This document shows, piece by piece, positions 30,013 to 30,640 of a stretch of 30,640 bases of DNA (positions are counted from its first letter, which is position 1; every line of letters begins with the position of its first letter). Below the pieces are notes generated by a model, which was not told the origin of the DNA, did no database searches, and saw only the letters and a list, made by a program, of their open reading frames with translations. A program made the position numbers and the translations under genes. This DNA comes from Saccoglossus kowalevskii (lineage: Eukaryota > Hemichordata > Enteropneusta > Harrimaniidae), in NCBI RefSeq assembly GCF_000003605.2, contig NW_003155256.1, positions 156,023 through 186,662 of the forward strand, given 5' to 3'.

Positions 30013-30640
30013 ATGCCGAAAGTTAGGGAATTGTCAGAATTTACTAAAGGGAACATTGAAGCACTGTATACAGAAGGAGTGTCTAATAGGGAAATTGCAA
30101 GAAGACTGGGAATTTCTGAAGGCTCCATACCTTTCAACCTGCGAAAACTTTGTGTGCGAGGTAGTATGGGCAATTGTCGTCGATCAGGTCGACCAAGGCG
30201 TACAACGCAACGCGAAGACCGGCTACTCATCAGGTCCAGTTTAGCGAATCGGTTTCACACCGCCCGTGATTTGCGTGCCACTTTTAATCGACTCACTGGG
30301 AAAAGATTGAGTTTGAGCACTATAAAATCAAGACTATATAAGGATGGTAATCTTCACGGCTGTGTTGCAAAAAAGAAACCAAAACTACAACCTCGACACT
30401 TCGCAGCGCGGTTGCAATTTGCCAAACACATCGACTGGACTCGGCGCAGTGGGCTCAAATTATCTGGTCGGACGAATCAAAGTTTACGGTGTTTCGTAGC
30501 TGTGGAAGATTATTTGTACGTCGGAGACCAGGTGAAGAGTACGAGCTGAAATGCATTAAACCTTCAATAAAATTTGGTGGTGGTAGCGTCATGGTGTGGG
30601 GATGTTTTTCGGCTACCGGCTTAGGGTCGCTGGTCCGTGT
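30013..30640 (+). pseudogene. Tc1-family transposase, frameshifted, cut by the window end
   Basis: The frame from ATG 30013 encodes an N-terminal paired-like helix-turn-helix (NREIARRLGISEGSIPFNLR, about residues 26-45), a GRPRRTT AT-hook-like linker (about 59-65) and a second helix-turn-helix (TARDLRATFNRLTGKRLSLS). It then reaches the approach to the catalytic domain (AARLQFAKHIDWT). At about 30444-30449 one base is missing: the next conserved segment, QIIWSDESKFTVF with the first catalytic Asp, is read one frame over, as are RRRPGEEY, KFGGGSVMVWGCFS and the last bases of the window. The original frame ends at 30549. The second Asp and the Glu of the DD34E triad would lie at or past the right edge. 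The element is inactive as shown, though closely related intact copies probably exist given how little it has decayed. Terminal repeats could not be verified; CAGTGAGCG at 29798 is a possible left end. Confidence 0.9.

Overview
This window is AT-rich, gene-poor, intron-bearing DNA from an animal nuclear genome. It has GT-AG introns with clear polypyrimidine tracts, a spliceosomal protein gene with four coding exons, a TATA-less bidirectional promoter, a netrin-receptor-type UPA plus death-domain gene end, and dense Tc1/mariner-like and tandem-repeat elements. No vertebrate repeat family was recognised. The repeats look more like those of marine invertebrates (deuterostome or lophotrochozoan), but the phylum cannot be fixed from this sequence alone.

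Layout. 1-2.4 kb: the 3' end of a plus-strand gene, two coding exons giving a UPA-like region and an UNC5-type death domain. 2.4-4.9 kb: intergenic, with a perfect 13-bp hairpin and a minus-strand fragment resembling the N-terminus of a RecQ-like helicase. 4.9-6.7 kb: repeats, namely a C-rich block between short inverted repeats and an array of about 155-bp units. 9.15-14.9 kb: SF3B6 (p14/SF3b14a), complete on the minus strand, four coding exons and 121 residues; intron 2 carries a CAGTCAAACCTGT-ended element and intron 1 a small foldback. 14.9-15.1 kb: a 204-bp bidirectional promoter with TCTCGCGAGA, CRE-like, NRF1-like and YY1-like sites. 15.1 kb onward: the first coding exon of an unidentified plus-strand gene with a PPTY motif, followed by a long intron or intergenic tract with two weak candidate exons. 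19.1-22.0 kb: two related, oppositely oriented non-autonomous DNA transposons. 22.3-23.4 kb: an inverted-repeat-bounded element filled with about seven tandem units of about 150 bp, with a relative at 25.8-26.3 kb. 24.1 kb: a LINE-like C-terminal fragment. 27.8-28.3 kb: a minisatellite whose unit contains nuclear-receptor half-sites, one copy being an exact DR1. 29.8-30.64 kb: a Tc1-type transposase with a one-base frameshift, preceded by three octamer motifs and cut by the window end.

The only clear functional link is the head-to-head pair, SF3B6 and the PPTY gene, sharing one short promoter. The most unusual structures are the DR1 minisatellite, the inverted transposon pair with a conserved TGACCY-N3-RGGTCA palindrome, and the transposon with an internal tandem array. 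I found no convincing new multi-gene system.
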